The notes: generated by a model not told the origin, from the sequence alone. A stretch of DNA of 64,000 nucleotides from Caulobacteraceae bacterium (GCA_019746095.1 JAIESL010000035.1:30429-94428), one strand, 5' to 3'; shown: positions 39,783 through 49,891, numbered from the stretch's first letter. Made by a program: numbers and translations.

Positions 39783-40628
39783 ATGGCTGACGGGGCCTAC
39801 CGCTGGCTGGGAAATGTGCCAGCGCCTGACGCGGCGCGGGTCGCCGAGATCGATGCCGCCTGGGACGATGCGCAGGTCGAGGCCTTCGCCGAGCCCGCGC
39901 GGCTTGCTGCCGTCGAACGCATCGAACGCGCCCTGGCCGCCGCCCGGACCGGCGATCTGAGCGAGGCCTCGGCCCAGCTGACCCACGCCCGCTCGGTGCT
40001 CGAGGGCCTGGACCCCAACGCCCTGGAGCCCCGCCGCGGGCTCGGCGGCCTGTTCGACAGCCGGGGTGGACGGCTGAAGCGTTTCCGAGAAACCTGGGGG
40101 CGCGCCGCCGCCGGACTGACCGAGACCGCGAAGGAGCTGTCAGGAAGGGTCGAGGGGGCCGGTCAGCGCTCCGGTGCGCTCGACACCGCCTGGACGGAAA
40201 TCCGCGACGCCATGGTCGATCTCGATGCCCACCTCGCCGCCGCCGCCGGTCGCCAGGCCGGCCATACGCCGACCGAGGGCGATGCGCCGCATCCGCTGGC
40301 CGCGCGCCGGGCCACGCTGGAGAACTGCCGCGCCGCCACCCTGCAATCCCTGCCGCTGATCCGGAGTGCCCAGAATGCGGACGCCCGGGCCGCCGAGGCC
40401 CTGAAGGCCTGCACCGACGGCCTCGCCTCATGGCGCGAGGACTGGAAGGACGCGCTCGGCCTGAACGCCAAAAGGCCGAAGACGGTCCGCCCCGACCGCG
40501 AACGGATGGGCAAGGTACGCGCGGACCTCCAGGCCCGGATCGACCGGGCCCTGGCCGAACTGACCGCGTCCCGCAGCCGCCGCGCCGAGGTTGAGGCCCG
40601 GATGGCGGACCTTCGCCGGCCGCTCTGA
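39783..40628 (+). CDS. Hypothetical protein, predicted largely helical/coiled coil
   Basis: Ala/Arg/Glu-rich helical composition; no recognised domain. Confidence 0.6.
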   Translation: MADGAYRWLGNVPAPDAARVAEIDAAWDDAQVEAFAEPARLAAVERIERALAAARTGDLSEASAQLTHARSVLEGLDPNALEPRRGLGGLFDSRGGRLKRFRETWGRAAAGLTETAKELSGRVEGAGQRSGALDTAWTEIRDAMVDLDAHLAAAAGRQAGHTPTEGDAPHPLAARRATLENCRAATLQSLPLIRSAQNADARAAEALKACTDGLASWREDWKDALGLNAKRPKTVRPDRERMGKVRADLQARIDRALAELTASRSRRAEVEARMADLRRPL

Positions 40629-41246
40629 TCAGCCCGCGCTGGCGTCGGTCCAGGCGACGATCTGCGCATTGAGGTCGCGGGTCGCCTGGTCGTAGGCCTC
40701 GACGATGGCGGACACCCGGTTGGCCGTCGCCGGCTGCTCGACGGTGAACACCCGCTCCGCAGCCACCGTCCGCTCCGGCAGGGCCAGCAGGCGCGCGCGC
40801 GCCGTGACCACTACGGTCGGGGCCGTACCCGGCGCATCGTAGCGGGCCTCAAACGTGCGGACGTCGATGTCGAGCGACCGCTCGCCCCGGGTCAGTTCGC
40901 GCGGACCGATGAGCCGGACCCGCGTCGCCTGGCCTGCGAAGGCGTTCTCGATACTCTCCATATACAGGTCCGACGCCGGCGAGACCCAGCGGGCTCCGGC
41001 GATGTAGGCGGTCTCGGTGCCTGTGACGCCGAGCAGCCGGTCGCCCTCGACCGCCGCCGGAAACTCGACCCGACGCAGGGTCACCTGCACGGGACTGGCT
41101 CCGACCGACGCGGCGGAGGACGACGCTGCGGGGCCGCCGAAGCGATAGGTCTGCACCGGCTCCGGCGTCGCCAGTAGGGCGCAGGCCGACAGGGCCATGG
41201 CTGTCAGTGTGAGTGCGATCGGGCGGATCAGCGAAAAGCGGTTCAC
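40629..41246 (-). CDS. ABC-type transport auxiliary lipoprotein (PqiC/Mla-associated)
   Basis: Lipobox LSAC, TYRFGGP; C-terminal VSAIVEAYDQATRDLNAQIVAW. Confidence 0.85.
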   Translation of the reverse strand: MNRFSLIRPIALTLTAMALSACALLATPEPVQTYRFGGPAASSSAASVGASPVQVTLRRVEFPAAVEGDRLLGVTGTETAYIAGARWVSPASDLYMESIENAFAGQATRVRLIGPRELTRGERSLDIDVRTFEARYDAPGTAPTVVVTARARLLALPERTVAAERVFTVEQPATANRVSAIVEAYDQATRDLNAQIVAWTDASAG

Positions 41247-42181
41247 GGCTGGACCTCCATTTCCTTGGTCGGCGGACGAGCGATGAAGTCACGCGGGCTG
41301 GCGCGAACCTCGTCGATCAGTCCCTCCAGCGACCGGGTCGCATCCTCCAGCCCCTGGATCGACTGTTGCAGCTGCGGCATGCCGGTCGTGGCGAACTCGT
41401 TGAGCGGCCCCTCGACGTTGGTCGCGGTGCGGTTGATCGAGGCCACCGCCGACCGCGCCTCCTCGGCTGCGGCATTGATATTGGCCACGGCCTCACGACC
41501 GTCGCCCTCGATCACGCCACGGGTGCTGACGGCGAGGGCCTCGAACTCGGCGACGGCCGAATTGGCCTTGGTCAGCGCCTGTTCAAGCTGTTCTAGCATG
41601 CCCTTGCGGGCTTCCAGTTCGGTGGTCAGGGCCTCGACGTTCTTCAGGCTGGTGGAGAAGGAGCGGACATTGTCGTCCGAGAGCACCCGGTTGATCCGGT
41701 TCAGCGCATCGACGGTCTGGGCCAGCACCGTGCCGGAACCACTCAACAGCTCGGCGATGGGCGAGGGCTGGCTCTGGATCACAGGGACCACATTGTCCGG
41801 ATACTGTTCTTTCAGGATCGCGCTCTGCGGGTTGCCGGCGGTGATCTGGATATAGTTCAGGCCGGTGATGCCCTGCGGCTCGAGCTGGGCCCGGGAGGTA
41901 ACGCGGACCGGCGTGGTCGCATCCACACGGATGCGGGCGATGACCTGATCGCCCTTCTGCGGGTCAAGATTCAGGTCGGTGACCTCTCCGACACGGATGC
42001 CGTTGAAATGCACCTCGCCCCCTTCGGACAGGCCGCGCACGGGGCCGTAGAAGACGATGTCATAGACATCGTAGTCATTGTTGAACTGCAGACGGGCCAG
42101 CCAGATGGCGAACACCGCCAGCGCCGCCATCAGGGCGATGGAGGCGATGCCGACGGCGGCGTAGTGGGCGTCTCTTTCCAT
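41243..42181 (-). CDS. MlaD/MCE family protein
   Basis: VYDIVFYGPVRGLSEGGEVHFNGIRVGEVTDL MCE motif after one TM. Confidence 0.92.
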   Translation of the reverse strand: MERDAHYAAVGIASIALMAALAVFAIWLARLQFNNDYDVYDIVFYGPVRGLSEGGEVHFNGIRVGEVTDLNLDPQKGDQVIARIRVDATTPVRVTSRAQLEPQGITGLNYIQITAGNPQSAILKEQYPDNVVPVIQSQPSPIAELLSGSGTVLAQTVDALNRINRVLSDDNVRSFSTSLKNVEALTTELEARKGMLEQLEQALTKANSAVAEFEALAVSTRGVIEGDGREAVANINAAAEEARSAVASINRTATNVEGPLNEFATTGMPQLQQSIQGLEDATRSLEGLIDEVRASPRDFIARPPTKEMEVQP

Positions 42182-42193
42182 TCTCGGCTCTCC

Positions 42194-42979
42194 TTAAGCC
42201 GCCTTGACCGCGGCGCGACCGCGCGGACCAAGGAAGTATTCTCTTATCCAGGGATGCTCTGAATGCTCGAGGTCCTGAACCGTGGCCTTGGCGACGATGC
42301 GTTTGTCCGCAACCACTGCAACCTTGTCGGTGATGGCGTACAGGCTGTCGAGGTCGTGGGTGATCATGAAGACGCTCAGGCCCAGGTCGTCAGCCAGCCG
42401 ACGGATGAGTTCGTCAAACGCCCCGGCCGCGATCGGGTCCAGCCCGGCCGTCGGCTCGTCAAGGAAAAGCAGCTCGGGATCCAGGGCCAGGGCCCGGGCG
42501 AGACCGACCCGTTTGCGCATGCCGCCGGACAGTTCGGCCGGCTTGAGATGATGCGACTCCGGCTTCAGCCCCACCATGGCGATCTTCATCTCCGCCAGTT
42601 CGCGGATCACATCCTTGGGAAGGCGGGTGTGTTCCACCAGCGGCGAGGCCACGTTTTCGATGACGGTCAGGGCCGAGAACAGGGCCCCCTGCTGGAACAG
42701 GATGCCCGTCCGGCGCTCGATGTCGGCCTCCTCCTCTGCCGTCATGGTCGCGCGATCGTAGCCGAGGACCTTGACCGATCCGCCCTCCGGCTCCTTGAGG
42801 CCGATGATCGAGTTGAGCAGGACGGTCTTGCCCGATCCCGAGCCGCCGACCACGCCGAGCACCTCACCGCGCTCAAGCTCCAGATCGAGGTTTTCGTGGA
42901 TCACCCGCTCGCCGAACTGACTCAGCAGGCCGCGCACCTCGATCAACAGCTCGGGGGCTCTTCCCGGAACGGCGGTCAC
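42194..42979 (-). CDS. ABC transporter ATP-binding protein (MlaF-like)
   Basis: Walker A GGSGSGKTV, signature LSGGMRKRVGLARALA, Walker B LLFLDEPTAGLDP. Confidence 0.93.
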   Translation of the reverse strand: MTAVPGRAPELLIEVRGLLSQFGERVIHENLDLELERGEVLGVVGGSGSGKTVLLNSIIGLKEPEGGSVKVLGYDRATMTAEEEADIERRTGILFQQGALFSALTVIENVASPLVEHTRLPKDVIRELAEMKIAMVGLKPESHHLKPAELSGGMRKRVGLARALALDPELLFLDEPTAGLDPIAAGAFDELIRRLADDLGLSVFMITHDLDSLYAITDKVAVVADKRIVAKATVQDLEHSEHPWIREYFLGPRGRAAVKAA

Positions 42980-44091
42980 CAGTTCAGCTCCAGGAAGATC
43001 ATGGCGAAGACCGCATCGAGGAAGATGATGGCGAAGATGGCCTGGACCACGGCGGCCGTCACCCGCCGCCCGAGACTCTCGACATCCCCCGCCACGGCCA
43101 TGCCCTGGCGGCAGCCGATGGCGGCCACCACCACTGCGAACACCGGAGCCTTGATCAGCCCCACCCAGAGATGGGTAATCATGTCCGAATCCTCGGTGAT
43201 GCGCTGGAGGAAGAAGGAGGGCCCGTAGTCCAGCTCACTCCAGGTCACCAGCATGCCGCCGAACAGGCCGGAGACCATGCCGATGAAGGTCAGCAGCGGA
43301 AGCATGACCAGCATGGCGGCGAGTCTGGGGATCACCAGGGCCTGGAAGGGGTTTACCCCCATCACCTGCATGGCGTCGACTTCCTGGTTCATTCGCATCG
43401 AGCCGATCTCGGCCGCAAACGACGAGGACGAGCGACCGGCGAGCAGAACGGATGTGATGACCACGGCGAACTCCCGGAGCACCGACACGGCGACCAGCTG
43501 GACCGTGAAGACCCCGGCGCCGAACTGGGTCAGCAGATTGGCTCCCAGAAAGGCGATGACCGCGCCGATGAAGAAGTTGGTGACGGCGACGATGGGCAGG
43601 GCATCGAGTCCTGACCTCTCGGCCTGGCTGAACCAGGCCGGCCAGCGAATGCCGCGGGGGTGGCGCAGGGCGGCACCGACCGCGACGATCAGCCGGCCGA
43701 GGAAGGCCATGGACAGGGTCGCCTCGGCCGCGATGTCGTCCATCCCGCGACCGACCTTGGCGAAGGCGCGCACCCAGCCCGGGGTCTGGCGCGGCGGAAC
43801 CGCGCTCTCGCGTTCCAGCTTCTCCACCATGGCATAAAGGCGACCGGCCTCGGGCCGCTGGGCCCAGGCCGTCGGTGGCAGGATGCAGTTGGACGCCAGG
43901 ACGATGGCGAGGGCACCCGCCGTATCGAACCGCCCCAGATCGGTCAGATCGACCGCATCTAGGCATCGGTCGTGCAGGGCCTCGTCCAGCCGGCGCGAGA
44001 TGCGGCCCAGCTCGGTCGCGGTCCAGTCGCCGGTCAGGCGCAGGGTCAACCCCGATCCACCGTCCTCAAGCTGGAAATCCGCTGCGGCCAT
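42976..44091 (-). CDS. MlaE family ABC permease with N-terminal STAS domain
   Basis: STAS-like N-terminus (LRLTGDWTATELGR...DLGRFDTAGALAIV) fused to permease FAVVITSVLLAGRSSSSFAAEIGSMRMNQEVDAM. Confidence 0.92.
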   Translation of the reverse strand: MAAADFQLEDGGSGLTLRLTGDWTATELGRISRRLDEALHDRCLDAVDLTDLGRFDTAGALAIVLASNCILPPTAWAQRPEAGRLYAMVEKLERESAVPPRQTPGWVRAFAKVGRGMDDIAAEATLSMAFLGRLIVAVGAALRHPRGIRWPAWFSQAERSGLDALPIVAVTNFFIGAVIAFLGANLLTQFGAGVFTVQLVAVSVLREFAVVITSVLLAGRSSSSFAAEIGSMRMNQEVDAMQVMGVNPFQALVIPRLAAMLVMLPLLTFIGMVSGLFGGMLVTWSELDYGPSFFLQRITEDSDMITHLWVGLIKAPVFAVVVAAIGCRQGMAVAGDVESLGRRVTAAVVQAIFAIIFLDAVFAMIFLELNW

Positions 44092-44250
44092 ACACCTACC
44101 TAGATCGCCCTGTCCGATTTGCCTACGCCGGCCGAACGGCAAAGCTGGGGCAGAGCTCAGAACGCGGTCCGCCCGTATTCGTTCGGCCACGGTTTCCGGA
44201 CTCTACGGATCAAGGCCGGGTCCGGACGCGCCTGCCGTCCGCAATGCCCG

Positions 44251-45180
44251 TCAACTCAGATAGTTGAGCAGGGAAACCTGACGCAGCTGGCTGATCACCT
44301 GGGCCGAGGCCTGGATCGCGACCTGGGACAGTTCAAGGTCGGTGATCGCCTCGGCCAGATCGGCGTCGGTGCGACCGGAGACCAGCTCGTCCAGGGCACC
44401 CTTCTGGGCTTCATGACCGGTGGTGATGCTATCGACCTGTCTGGCCAGCGAGCCGGTCTTGGCGATCTTGTCGACGACCGCCGTGCTGGCCTGTTCGAGG
44501 CGGGTCAGCTGGGCGGACAGAAACGTCTTCTGCGACTCGTTCAGTCGCCCGGTCAGCGGACCGGACCCGGGCGTGCTGTGGTAGTTCTGGATATCGCGCA
44601 GGATGGTCAGGATCTCGGTGCCCAGCTCATCGGCGAGAAATCCCGTCTCCAGCGTCGTGCCTTCGGCGACCCGGCTGGCTGTCTTGAGCGTGTCGTTCCT
44701 GAACAGCGAGGCCACGCTGGGGGCTGCCAGAAGCTCGTTCAGATTGGCCGCCTCGACGGGCGCCGTCGAGGTTGAGGCACCGGCGAACAGATAGCCGCCC
44801 TGATGCCGGATGTTCAGCCCGCCGCGGACCGACTGGAACTGCCCCTCGAGCTCGAGCATCAGCGAGCCGGTGAAGTCCGTCGAAATGGCCCCGCCGAGGG
44901 CGGTCCGGACACCGTTGATGGCATCGTTGATCTGGTTCATGGCCAGATCCTGCGTGGTCAGCCGCGCGCTGACGGCGGCACCGGTATCGATGAAGCCCTG
45001 GATACGGCTCTGCGACCCCTTGAGAGCCGTCAGCGTCTCGGCCTGACGGCCGAAGCCGGTCAGGTCAGTGGCGTTCTTCTGGGTCGAGACCCGTTCCTGG
45101 GCATCGGCCGCCCGCGTCTGGGCCCGCATCAGATCCAGCAGGGCCGACTGGTAGTTGCCGAAGGTAGCGACGCGGGTCAT
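44251..45180 (-). CDS. flgL: Flagellar hook-filament junction protein FlgL
   Basis: Flagellin-type N- and C-termini (SALLDLMRAQTRAADAQERVSTQKNATDLTGFGR...LSQVAIQASAQVISQLRQVSLLNYL); adjacent to flgK. Confidence 0.85.
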   Translation of the reverse strand: MTRVATFGNYQSALLDLMRAQTRAADAQERVSTQKNATDLTGFGRQAETLTALKGSQSRIQGFIDTGAAVSARLTTQDLAMNQINDAINGVRTALGGAISTDFTGSLMLELEGQFQSVRGGLNIRHQGGYLFAGASTSTAPVEAANLNELLAAPSVASLFRNDTLKTASRVAEGTTLETGFLADELGTEILTILRDIQNYHSTPGSGPLTGRLNESQKTFLSAQLTRLEQASTAVVDKIAKTGSLARQVDSITTGHEAQKGALDELVSGRTDADLAEAITDLELSQVAIQASAQVISQLRQVSLLNYLS

Positions 45181-47294
45181 CAGACCATCCCCATCAGCGT
45201 GTCGTACATGTCCTTGGCCGCCTGGACGAGGCGGGCGGAGGCGTTGAAGGCCTGCTGATAGGTGGTCATCAGCACCAGTTCTTCATCCAGATTGACGCCT
45301 TCCTGTGCCGTCTGACGGGCCCCGGCCTCGGTGTAGAGGGCCTGGGCCGTCTCTTTCCGGTTGCGGGCCGCAGCGGCCTTGCCGCCGATCTCGCCGGACA
45401 GTTCCGCCGCATAGCGCGAAACCGAGAGAGACCCGCCCGACGACCCGCCTGCAGCCTGGAAATTCGCGACCCGCTCGCCCGCATCGGCCAGGGCCAGTGC
45501 GCCCCGCCCGTCACCGGTGCTGAGAGCCTGGGTGCCCACGGCGGCCGAAAGGTTCAACTGTGCAAGCGCCAGCCGGGAGGGGCTCTGACGGATGTCTGCG
45601 CGCATGGCGAAGCCATCGGCGCGGGAGGCGCGGGTACCAGTCCCGATGCCGAACAGCTCGGTCACGGAGACGCCCGACGGCACCTGGGTGGTACGGTCTT
45701 CCAGAACGCTCAGTGTCGGCGCAGGATTGCCGTAGCCGGTAAACGAGAGCGTGCCGTCGGCGGCCAGGGCGAAGGCACCGAACCGGCCGACCCCGGTCGC
45801 GGGGTCGTTGAGGGCAGAAACCAGGTCTCCAACCGTTCCCCCTGCCGGGACCGCGACCTGCAAATCCCTCAGGCGCGAGCCGGCCTCACCGGTGAACCGC
45901 AGCGTCAGGGTTTCGCCCGCCGTGAAGCCATGCGGCGAGGCAGCCGTCAGCCCGTTGTCGTAAAAGCCGAGCTGGTCGCTGGAGATCAGGTCGTTGAGGC
46001 CGAAATAGTGCGAGAAGCCGCGACCGGCCTTGTTCGAGGGGGAGGTGGCGTCATCCGCCACGGCGACCCCGTTCGTCCCGGTCGCCGTGATGCTCAGCCG
46101 GCCATCCGCAAAGCTGGCCGTCGCCGCACCGCCGAGCTGGGCGTTCAGCACACTCAGGAAATTCGCCGGCGTCGCCGCCGCGCCGTTGACCGTGATGCTC
46201 GCGCCCGAGAAGACAATGTCCGCCCGGGTCTGGATGACCCCCGCAGCATTGGTCACGGCCACCGTGGACCGGCCCGAGAAGCCGGCGATGGCGCTCTCGA
46301 ATGTCTGGCCGACATTGCGGCCGACCAGGCTGGTCGGAGCCGGGACCGAACTGTTGGCGTTGTGGGCCCGGTTCAGTTGGTCGGCGACGTGGGCCACCAG
46401 CTCAGCCAGCCGCTCGGCGGTCGCGGGCGCTTCCGTGTCGCGCAGCTCGACCAGGCCCTTGATCTCGCCGGAGGTGATGCTGTCCAGCAGAGAACGTCGC
46501 TGCCCGCCGGGTTCAGTGACCCAGATTTCGTTGAATGCGGTTTCGCCGGTGATGGTACCGGCGCTGCTGTAGCCGAGCGTGGCCGCGCCTTGTCCGGCCA
46601 GCAGGGCGCCGGTGCCGGTCCGGATGGAGACGCCCCCGACGGGCCGGACAGCAACACGGATGTCCACCAGCTCGGCCAGCTGGCCGACCAGGGACGCCTG
46701 GGCCGTCTCCGCGCCCGAGGCATCCCCGCCGATCGCCGTGGCGCGGGCGATCTCCAGATTCAGGCCTTCAATCTGCTGCAGCAGGCCGTTGGTACGTTCG
46801 ACGGCGCTCTGGATACGACTGTCGGCGTCCTCGCGGACCGCCTGGATCTGTTTGGCGATCCGGCTGGCCTCGTCGAACAGGGCCTGGGTCCGGAACAGGG
46901 CCTCCTGCCGGCGCGGCGAGGAGGTCGGGTCCTCGGCGCTGGCCGCGAAGGCGGAGAAGACGGAATCGACCTTGGAGAAGAAGCCGCTATCGCCGCCCGG
47001 GTCGCCGAACAGCGACTGGATCCGGTCATACAGTTCATGGCGCGCGCCCAGGCGGGCGGCCTCGGCCCCCGCATTCAGGCTGGCCGCCTGCAGAAACCGG
47101 TCTGTGGCCAGGCGAATGCGCGCGACCTCCACACCGGAGCCGACGCCCTGGCTGGACAGGGTCCGCTGCTCCGCGATCTTGCGGACATAGCCGGGCGTGT
47201 TGACGTTGGAGACGTTGTCCGAGACCACCCGCAACTGGGTCTGGGCGGTCGCGAGCCCCGAGCTCGCCGTGTTCATGATGGCGTTCAGCGACAT
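45180..47294 (-). CDS. flgK: Flagellar hook-associated protein FlgK
   Basis: MSLNAIMNTASSGLATAQTQLRVVSDNVSNVNTPGYVRK; C-terminal NLDEELVLMTTYQQAFNASARLVQAAKDMYDTLMGMV. Confidence 0.95.
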   Translation of the reverse strand: MSLNAIMNTASSGLATAQTQLRVVSDNVSNVNTPGYVRKIAEQRTLSSQGVGSGVEVARIRLATDRFLQAASLNAGAEAARLGARHELYDRIQSLFGDPGGDSGFFSKVDSVFSAFAASAEDPTSSPRRQEALFRTQALFDEASRIAKQIQAVREDADSRIQSAVERTNGLLQQIEGLNLEIARATAIGGDASGAETAQASLVGQLAELVDIRVAVRPVGGVSIRTGTGALLAGQGAATLGYSSAGTITGETAFNEIWVTEPGGQRRSLLDSITSGEIKGLVELRDTEAPATAERLAELVAHVADQLNRAHNANSSVPAPTSLVGRNVGQTFESAIAGFSGRSTVAVTNAAGVIQTRADIVFSGASITVNGAAATPANFLSVLNAQLGGAATASFADGRLSITATGTNGVAVADDATSPSNKAGRGFSHYFGLNDLISSDQLGFYDNGLTAASPHGFTAGETLTLRFTGEAGSRLRDLQVAVPAGGTVGDLVSALNDPATGVGRFGAFALAADGTLSFTGYGNPAPTLSVLEDRTTQVPSGVSVTELFGIGTGTRASRADGFAMRADIRQSPSRLALAQLNLSAAVGTQALSTGDGRGALALADAGERVANFQAAGGSSGGSLSVSRYAAELSGEIGGKAAAARNRKETAQALYTEAGARQTAQEGVNLDEELVLMTTYQQAFNASARLVQAAKDMYDTLMGMV

Positions 47295-47439
47295 CCCGCG
47301 GCCTCCGACCCGACGCCACCCGGCAAGCCCTGCCAGTCGACGTGCGGTTTTTGCCCGGCGTCGCGCTGAGGCGATCCGGCCAAGTTACTGAAATTACGCG
47401 CTGTTGCGTTTCGCGCCTGGGTCATGAGCCGCAAGGGGC

Positions 47440-47454
47440 GCAAACACCGGGCCA
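47440..47454 (-). promoter_or_regulatory. Sigma54-type promoter for flgK-flgL
   Basis: Minus-strand TGGCCC-GGTGT-TTGC (GG-N10-GC), 146 bp upstream of the flgK ATG. Confidence 0.75.
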
Positions 47455-47601
47455 CCCGGCACGGGCCCCACCGACCGGGCAGGGACGCTGGGCAATAAAC
47501 GTCTTCACGCGGCAAGTTTCGACTGAGCCATCGCGGCGACCCATCCGCCGGACGAGCTATTTTCTCATTCATATTCAGTGGATTGACGAGAGCGCACCGT
47601 C

Positions 47602-47616
47602 TGGCCCGCGACTTGC
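47602..47616 (+). promoter_or_regulatory. Sigma54-type promoter for fliK-flgD-flgE
   Basis: TGGCCC-GCGAC-TTGC (GG-N10-GC), divergent mirror of the flgK promoter. Confidence 0.75.
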
Positions 47617-47690
47617 GCCACGGGTTCCGAATGTCCGGCGCAGCAGGCGCCCTCGTCCCCTCTCGCTTCGGCGAACCGCCTCTCGGGATC

Positions 47691-49112
47691 ATGTCCGCCC
47701 TCAACCTGTTGTCCGTCATCGCGCCGGCCGTCCCGACCCTCTCCCGGGGTTCGGCGGGCGAGGCCGCGTCCGGATTCCAGAGCCTGCTGGAGGCCCAGAG
47801 CCTGCCGGCAGCCCAGGGCGCGACGACGGCCGGCTCTGGCGAGGATGCCCTCGCCTCCGGCACCAGGCCCGGACCCGCCGAGACCCCGGCACCGGAAGAA
47901 GCGAAGACCACGGACGCCACAGCCATCGGCTTCCTCGTCGCCCCGACGCCGCCCCTCACCCCCCTGGTCCTTCCTGCGGCCGATGGATCGGCAGCTGCGG
48001 CAGAAGCCAAGGCACCCGCGACCGGCTCCGGCGGCGGCGAAACCGATCCCGCCACCCTTCCGCCTGCCACGCTTTCGCCCCCTGCGCCTTCGGCCGAAGG
48101 CGGCGAGACGCCCGACACCCCGCCGACCATGCCATTGGCACCCGTCGACAAGGCTCTCGGTGCCAAGACCAATGACCCACAGATACAGCCCGCTGTTTCG
48201 GACTTCGGAGATGTCCCCGCTCGCCTGAGTGACCTCCGGTCTGATCGTCCCGAGACTGCGGGCCGGACCGCCACCCAGGTCGAGGCCGAGGTCGTCGAGG
48301 CCCAGACGCGGGCCGCGGCCACGCCGGCTCCGACCCCGCCGTCCGCGCCGGCCACGGCCGCGCCGCCGGTGCCGCTTCGCCCCCTGGCCGAGCGCACCTC
48401 CCGTCCTGTGGAGACCCCGGTCGCCCGGACGGGAGAAACCTCCGCCATGGCTGAACCGGCCAAGGCCGCCAAACCCGGCGCGACACCGGCCGTTGTCCCC
48501 GCCGACCAGCCTGCAAAGCCCGCAGAGCTGCTGGTCGCAGCCGTCACGCGCGACACCGCAAACGGCGGCACCTCCGAAGACGCCGTGTCCGAGCCGGTGC
48601 CGGGCGGCGAAACCGCCACCGCCCAGACCCAGGCCCCGGCCATCGCGCGTGAGACCACGGTGTCCCAGTTGTCGCGGGCCACCGTCGAGGCCACGGCCCA
48701 GATCGCCGCCCAGATCCTGCGCAGGCTGGAAGGCCGGTCGACCCGTTTCGAAATGGCCCTGACGCCGGATGAGCTCGGACGGGTCGACGTCAAGCTGGAC
48801 ATCGACTCCGAGGGCCGGCTGAACGCCCGTCTGGCCTTCGACAACCCGGCCGCCGCCACCGATCTGAGAGGTCGGGCCGACGAGCTGCGTCGCCAGCTCG
48901 AGGACGCCGGCTTCCACCTGGCCGAGGACGCCTTCGAATTCGCCGACCGCGACAGCGGCTCCAGCGCCTTCGACCGGGGTCAGGATGCGCGCGACGGATC
49001 GGCCCGCGCCTTCGCAGCCGCCTCGCGCATCAACACTGAAATCGATCTCGCCCAGCCGCCACGCTGGCTGTCGCTCTCTCTCACGCCTTCGGGCCTGGAC
49101 ATGAAGGTCTGA
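47691..49112 (+). CDS. fliK: Flagellar hook-length control protein FliK
   Basis: Pro/Ala-rich N-terminus and FliK C-terminal domain (LTPDELGRVDVKLDIDSEGRLNARLAFDNPAAATDLRGRADELRRQLEDAGF); followed by flgD/flgE; start chosen downstream of the sigma54 promoter. Confidence 0.85.
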   Translation: MSALNLLSVIAPAVPTLSRGSAGEAASGFQSLLEAQSLPAAQGATTAGSGEDALASGTRPGPAETPAPEEAKTTDATAIGFLVAPTPPLTPLVLPAADGSAAAAEAKAPATGSGGGETDPATLPPATLSPPAPSAEGGETPDTPPTMPLAPVDKALGAKTNDPQIQPAVSDFGDVPARLSDLRSDRPETAGRTATQVEAEVVEAQTRAAATPAPTPPSAPATAAPPVPLRPLAERTSRPVETPVARTGETSAMAEPAKAAKPGATPAVVPADQPAKPAELLVAAVTRDTANGGTSEDAVSEPVPGGETATAQTQAPAIARETTVSQLSRATVEATAQIAAQILRRLEGRSTRFEMALTPDELGRVDVKLDIDSEGRLNARLAFDNPAAATDLRGRADELRRQLEDAGFHLAEDAFEFADRDSGSSAFDRGQDARDGSARAFAAASRINTEIDLAQPPRWLSLSLTPSGLDMKV

Positions 49113-49116
49113 ACCG

Positions 49117-49878
49117 ATGGTCGATTCCATCACCAGCACGACCAGTAACGCCAGCAGCCGGATCGGTGCCGGCTCGACCATGCTGGCCTCGAATTTCGAG
49201 ACCTTCCTGTCCCTGCTGACCTCGCAGCTGAAGAACCAGGACCCGCTGTCGCCGGTCGATTCCAACCAGTTCACGGCCCAGCTGACCCAGATGGCCGGGG
49301 TCGAGCAGCAGCTCCTGACGAATGACCTGCTCAAGGGACTGCTGGCAGCCCAGGGCGGCGGCGGACTGGCCGGTGCGGCGACCTATATCGGCAAGGAAGC
49401 CACCGCCGCCTGGTCGGCGACCAAATTCACCGACGGCGAGGCGACCTGGAGCTACGAACTGGCCTCCACCGCCGCCTCGGCGACGCTGCAGGTGCTCGAC
49501 GGCTCGGGCAAGGTGGTCTGGTCGGGCGACGCGCCGGCGAAGGGCACCGGCGTCCATGACTTCACCTGGGACGGCAAGGCCACCAGCGGGAACGACGGAC
49601 AGGACGGCCAGGTCTATTCACTGCGGGTCGTGGCCAAGGACGCCGCCGGCGGTGCCATCGACGCCCAGGTGCTGACCCGTGGCCGGATCACCGGCGTCGA
49701 GATGTACAACGGCGAGCCCTATCTGACGATCGGCAACTCCATCCTGCCGCTCTCGACCGTGATCGCACTGGAAGAGGCGCGAGCCGCCACCACGCCGCCG
49801 CCCGCCAATGACGATGCCGAGGCCGGCCTGCTCGCCTCCTTCGCCTCAAACCTCAACCCATTGAAACTGTTCTCGTAA
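49117..49878 (+). CDS. flgD: Flagellar hook capping protein FlgD
   Basis: FETFLSLLTSQLKNQDPLSPVDSNQFTAQLTQMAGVEQQ. Confidence 0.95.
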   Translation: MVDSITSTTSNASSRIGAGSTMLASNFETFLSLLTSQLKNQDPLSPVDSNQFTAQLTQMAGVEQQLLTNDLLKGLLAAQGGGGLAGAATYIGKEATAAWSATKFTDGEATWSYELASTAASATLQVLDGSGKVVWSGDAPAKGTGVHDFTWDGKATSGNDGQDGQVYSLRVVAKDAAGGAIDAQVLTRGRITGVEMYNGEPYLTIGNSILPLSTVIALEEARAATTPPPANDDAEAGLLASFASNLNPLKLFS

Positions 49879-49891
49879 GGAGCTTGCCGCC

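Noticed and set aside
47841-48420. Low-complexity Pro/Ala-rich stretch that might look like a repeat element
   Set aside because: Normal for the N-terminal region of FliK hook-length control proteins.
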